NCBI RefSeq assembly: GCF_040712075.1
Contig: NZ_JBFCVL010000008.1
Span: 62,001-126,000 of the forward strand
Direction of reading: 5' to 3'
Source of the DNA: Fodinicurvata sp. EGI_FJ10296
GTDB taxonomy: Bacteria > Pseudomonadota > Alphaproteobacteria > DSM-16000 > Inquilinaceae
Length of the DNA: 64,000 nucleotides
Shown here piece by piece: positions 62,754 through 64,000 of the stretch. Under the pieces are notes generated by a model. It ran no database searches. It was not told the DNA's origin and saw only the letters and a program-made list of their open reading frames with translations. Position 1 is the stretch's first letter. Each line of letters begins with the position of its first letter. The translations under genes were made by a program, and so were the position numbers.

Positions 62754-63125
62754 TCGTGCTTCCTCCCTCTGGTTCGTTGAATCGTCCCGGTCGGTCGACA
62801 CCGATTCATGACCGTGGCCGTACAGCCTCCCATCACCACGCGACGGAGCCGCGGATCCGGGTCCACCGTCGGCACGATTCGAGAGTGCTGTCGGGCTGGA
62901 ATCGGATGCCGACGCCCACACCGATCAGGACGAGGAGGCTTTGGAAGGGGCCACAGGACCTGAGTTCGCCGCAGAAGGGCGCTGGATGTCGGCACCGGGC
63001 GGATATCCCGGGTGACACCAGCGTTATACCTTCTGACAGAGTGAGTCGGCAACCCCTGGATGAGGAATACGAAAATTATTTAATCAAAAGATGCATTTCA
63101 GCTTGTCGATTGCGGGGTTCCGGCC
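62754..63125. promoter_or_regulatory. Upstream region of the sugar operon
   Basis: Between the serine hydrolase stop and the binding-protein start, both on the minus strand. The part near 63068-63100 is AT-rich and probably contains the promoter. No clear palindromic operator or gene is visible. Confidence 0.35.
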
Positions 63126-64000
63126 TCAGGGTCGCCGAAACGTGCCCATCCCGGCGCGGTCAAAGAACTCCACCCGAAGACTTCCCATCGCTTCAGTCTC
63201 ATCCAACGAGAAATCGACCGCCGAGATGGTTCCGATCGGTGCATTTTCGTTCTGGATATCGAACACGAACCGGTCGCCCGACCAATGGCGCAGGGGATAG
63301 ACCTGCGGTTCCGGGCCGATCGACAGATGGAGTCGGTCACCCTCGACCCCGATCTCGACGGGCCCGAAATAGGCGTTGTCGTAGGTGCCGGCATAGGCGT
63401 CAGCGGTACGAGCCGGTTCGGGATCGACAGGCGGTTCGGTGCCGACGAGGCTGCCGATCGGTTCGCTGATCGATGCCATCATCGGCTGATAACCGGCCAG
63501 CCAGTCGCGCGTGACTTCTCCGAACTGGACCAGATCGGCAAAGGCGGCGCCGATGGTCTCGACCGCCCCGACCGGCGCCGCATTGCTGAGGACCACGATG
63601 CCGGTATCCGCAGAGGGGATGATCGAATAATGTGTCGCCCAGCCCAGGGCAAAAGCGCCGGAATGACTGAGCACGACCCGTCCGGAGGGTTGATAGCCGA
63701 CGCCGAAGCCAAAGCCGTAAAAGCCCGCCCGGGCATCGACAGTCCGGGGTGGCGACGAGATCGCCTGCGGACTGGTCGCGGCAAGCAATGCCTCGGCATC
63801 GATGATCGGCGTGCCGTCGATGCTGCCGTCATCGAGTACCATGATCATCCAGCGGGCCATGTCGATCGCGGTTGAGTTGACGCCGCCCGCCGCCGTCTGG
63901 GCATCCGGCCGGCGCTCGAACCGCGCTTCGTAGCTGCCGTCGACCAACACATGTCCGGCGGCACGGTTGGACCGGGCGAGAAAATCGTCATGGCGCGAAC
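63126..64000 (-). pseudogene. Beta-lactamase-type serine hydrolase, C-terminal part, probable frameshift
   Basis: About 290 codons are visible; the gene's 5' end lies beyond the right edge. The sequence follows the class C beta-lactamase/esterase pattern: AAGGVNSTAIDMARWM, YGFGFGVGYQ, and HSGAFALGW (the KTG-box position is HSG, as in CubicO-type hydrolases), then a C-terminal lipocalin-like domain (AGTYDNAYFGPVEI). Near 63943-63950 the reading frame seems to shift: the adjacent frame gives HDDFLARSNRAAGHV, the usual NRAxGH stretch, which should join directly to LVDGSY. A two-base deletion or a sequencing error explains this. Function: hydrolase of unknown substrate; cellular location not visible. 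Confidence 0.7.

Overview
This 64 kb window reads as chromosomal DNA of a GC-rich alphaproteobacterium, possibly Rhodospirillales-like; the sequence does not settle the genus. Evidence includes a CcrM-type GANTC methyltransferase, an atpI-B-E-F'-F cluster with a separate b' subunit and no alpha/gamma/beta/epsilon genes beside it, the order ccrM / mutY / DUF721 / dsbA-like / smc, and a ubiA / rsmE / gshA neighbourhood.

Layout. 1-2332: two identical same-strand IS5-family copies, the first cut by the window edge, flank a 1.25 kb AT-rich island. The island holds a frameshifted LysE-type exporter and the last 42 codons of an adenylation-domain enzyme. 2.6-12 kb: pmbA-like gene, two Bcr/CflA-type MFS pumps (one coupled to a MarR regulator), and a DUF58 / DUF4129 / MoxR operon. 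12-16 kb: a 1365-aa autotransporter. 16-19 kb: phosphatase, fatty-acid desaturase, Crp/Fnr regulator. 19-23 kb: a cobalamin-riboswitch operon with a CbiX-like/ferredoxin protein and a BtuFCD-type transporter. 23-27 kb: an orphan TpsB porin, a GT4 glycosyltransferase and a 28-aa membrane peptide. 27-42.7 kb: housekeeping genes. 42.7-43.8 kb: a decayed IS110 remnant with short repeats. 43.8-45 kb: an M50/CBS protease.

45.2-49.3 kb is the most interesting segment. Four tightly packed genes encode a BacA-like short prephenate-decarboxylase homologue, a DUF6421-like protein with an HDxxHH motif, a DMT-family exporter and a BacD-like ATP-grasp ligase. They follow an AT-rich promoter region with a perfect 12-bp palindrome. 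This resembles a minimal bacilysin-type dipeptide pathway with an unknown second enzyme and without recognisable bacB, bacC, bacF or bacG.

49-64 kb: a histidine kinase, a universal stress protein, a SqrR/BigR-type regulator coupled to a peroxiredoxin, a 1331-aa secreted metzincin-like protease, an MBL/beta-CASP nuclease, a sugar ABC operon (binding protein, two permeases, GH32/43-like enzyme, no ATPase) and a serine hydrolase that runs off the right edge with a probable frameshift.

Coordinates of starts were chosen from ribosome binding sites and family alignment from memory; no database search was run.
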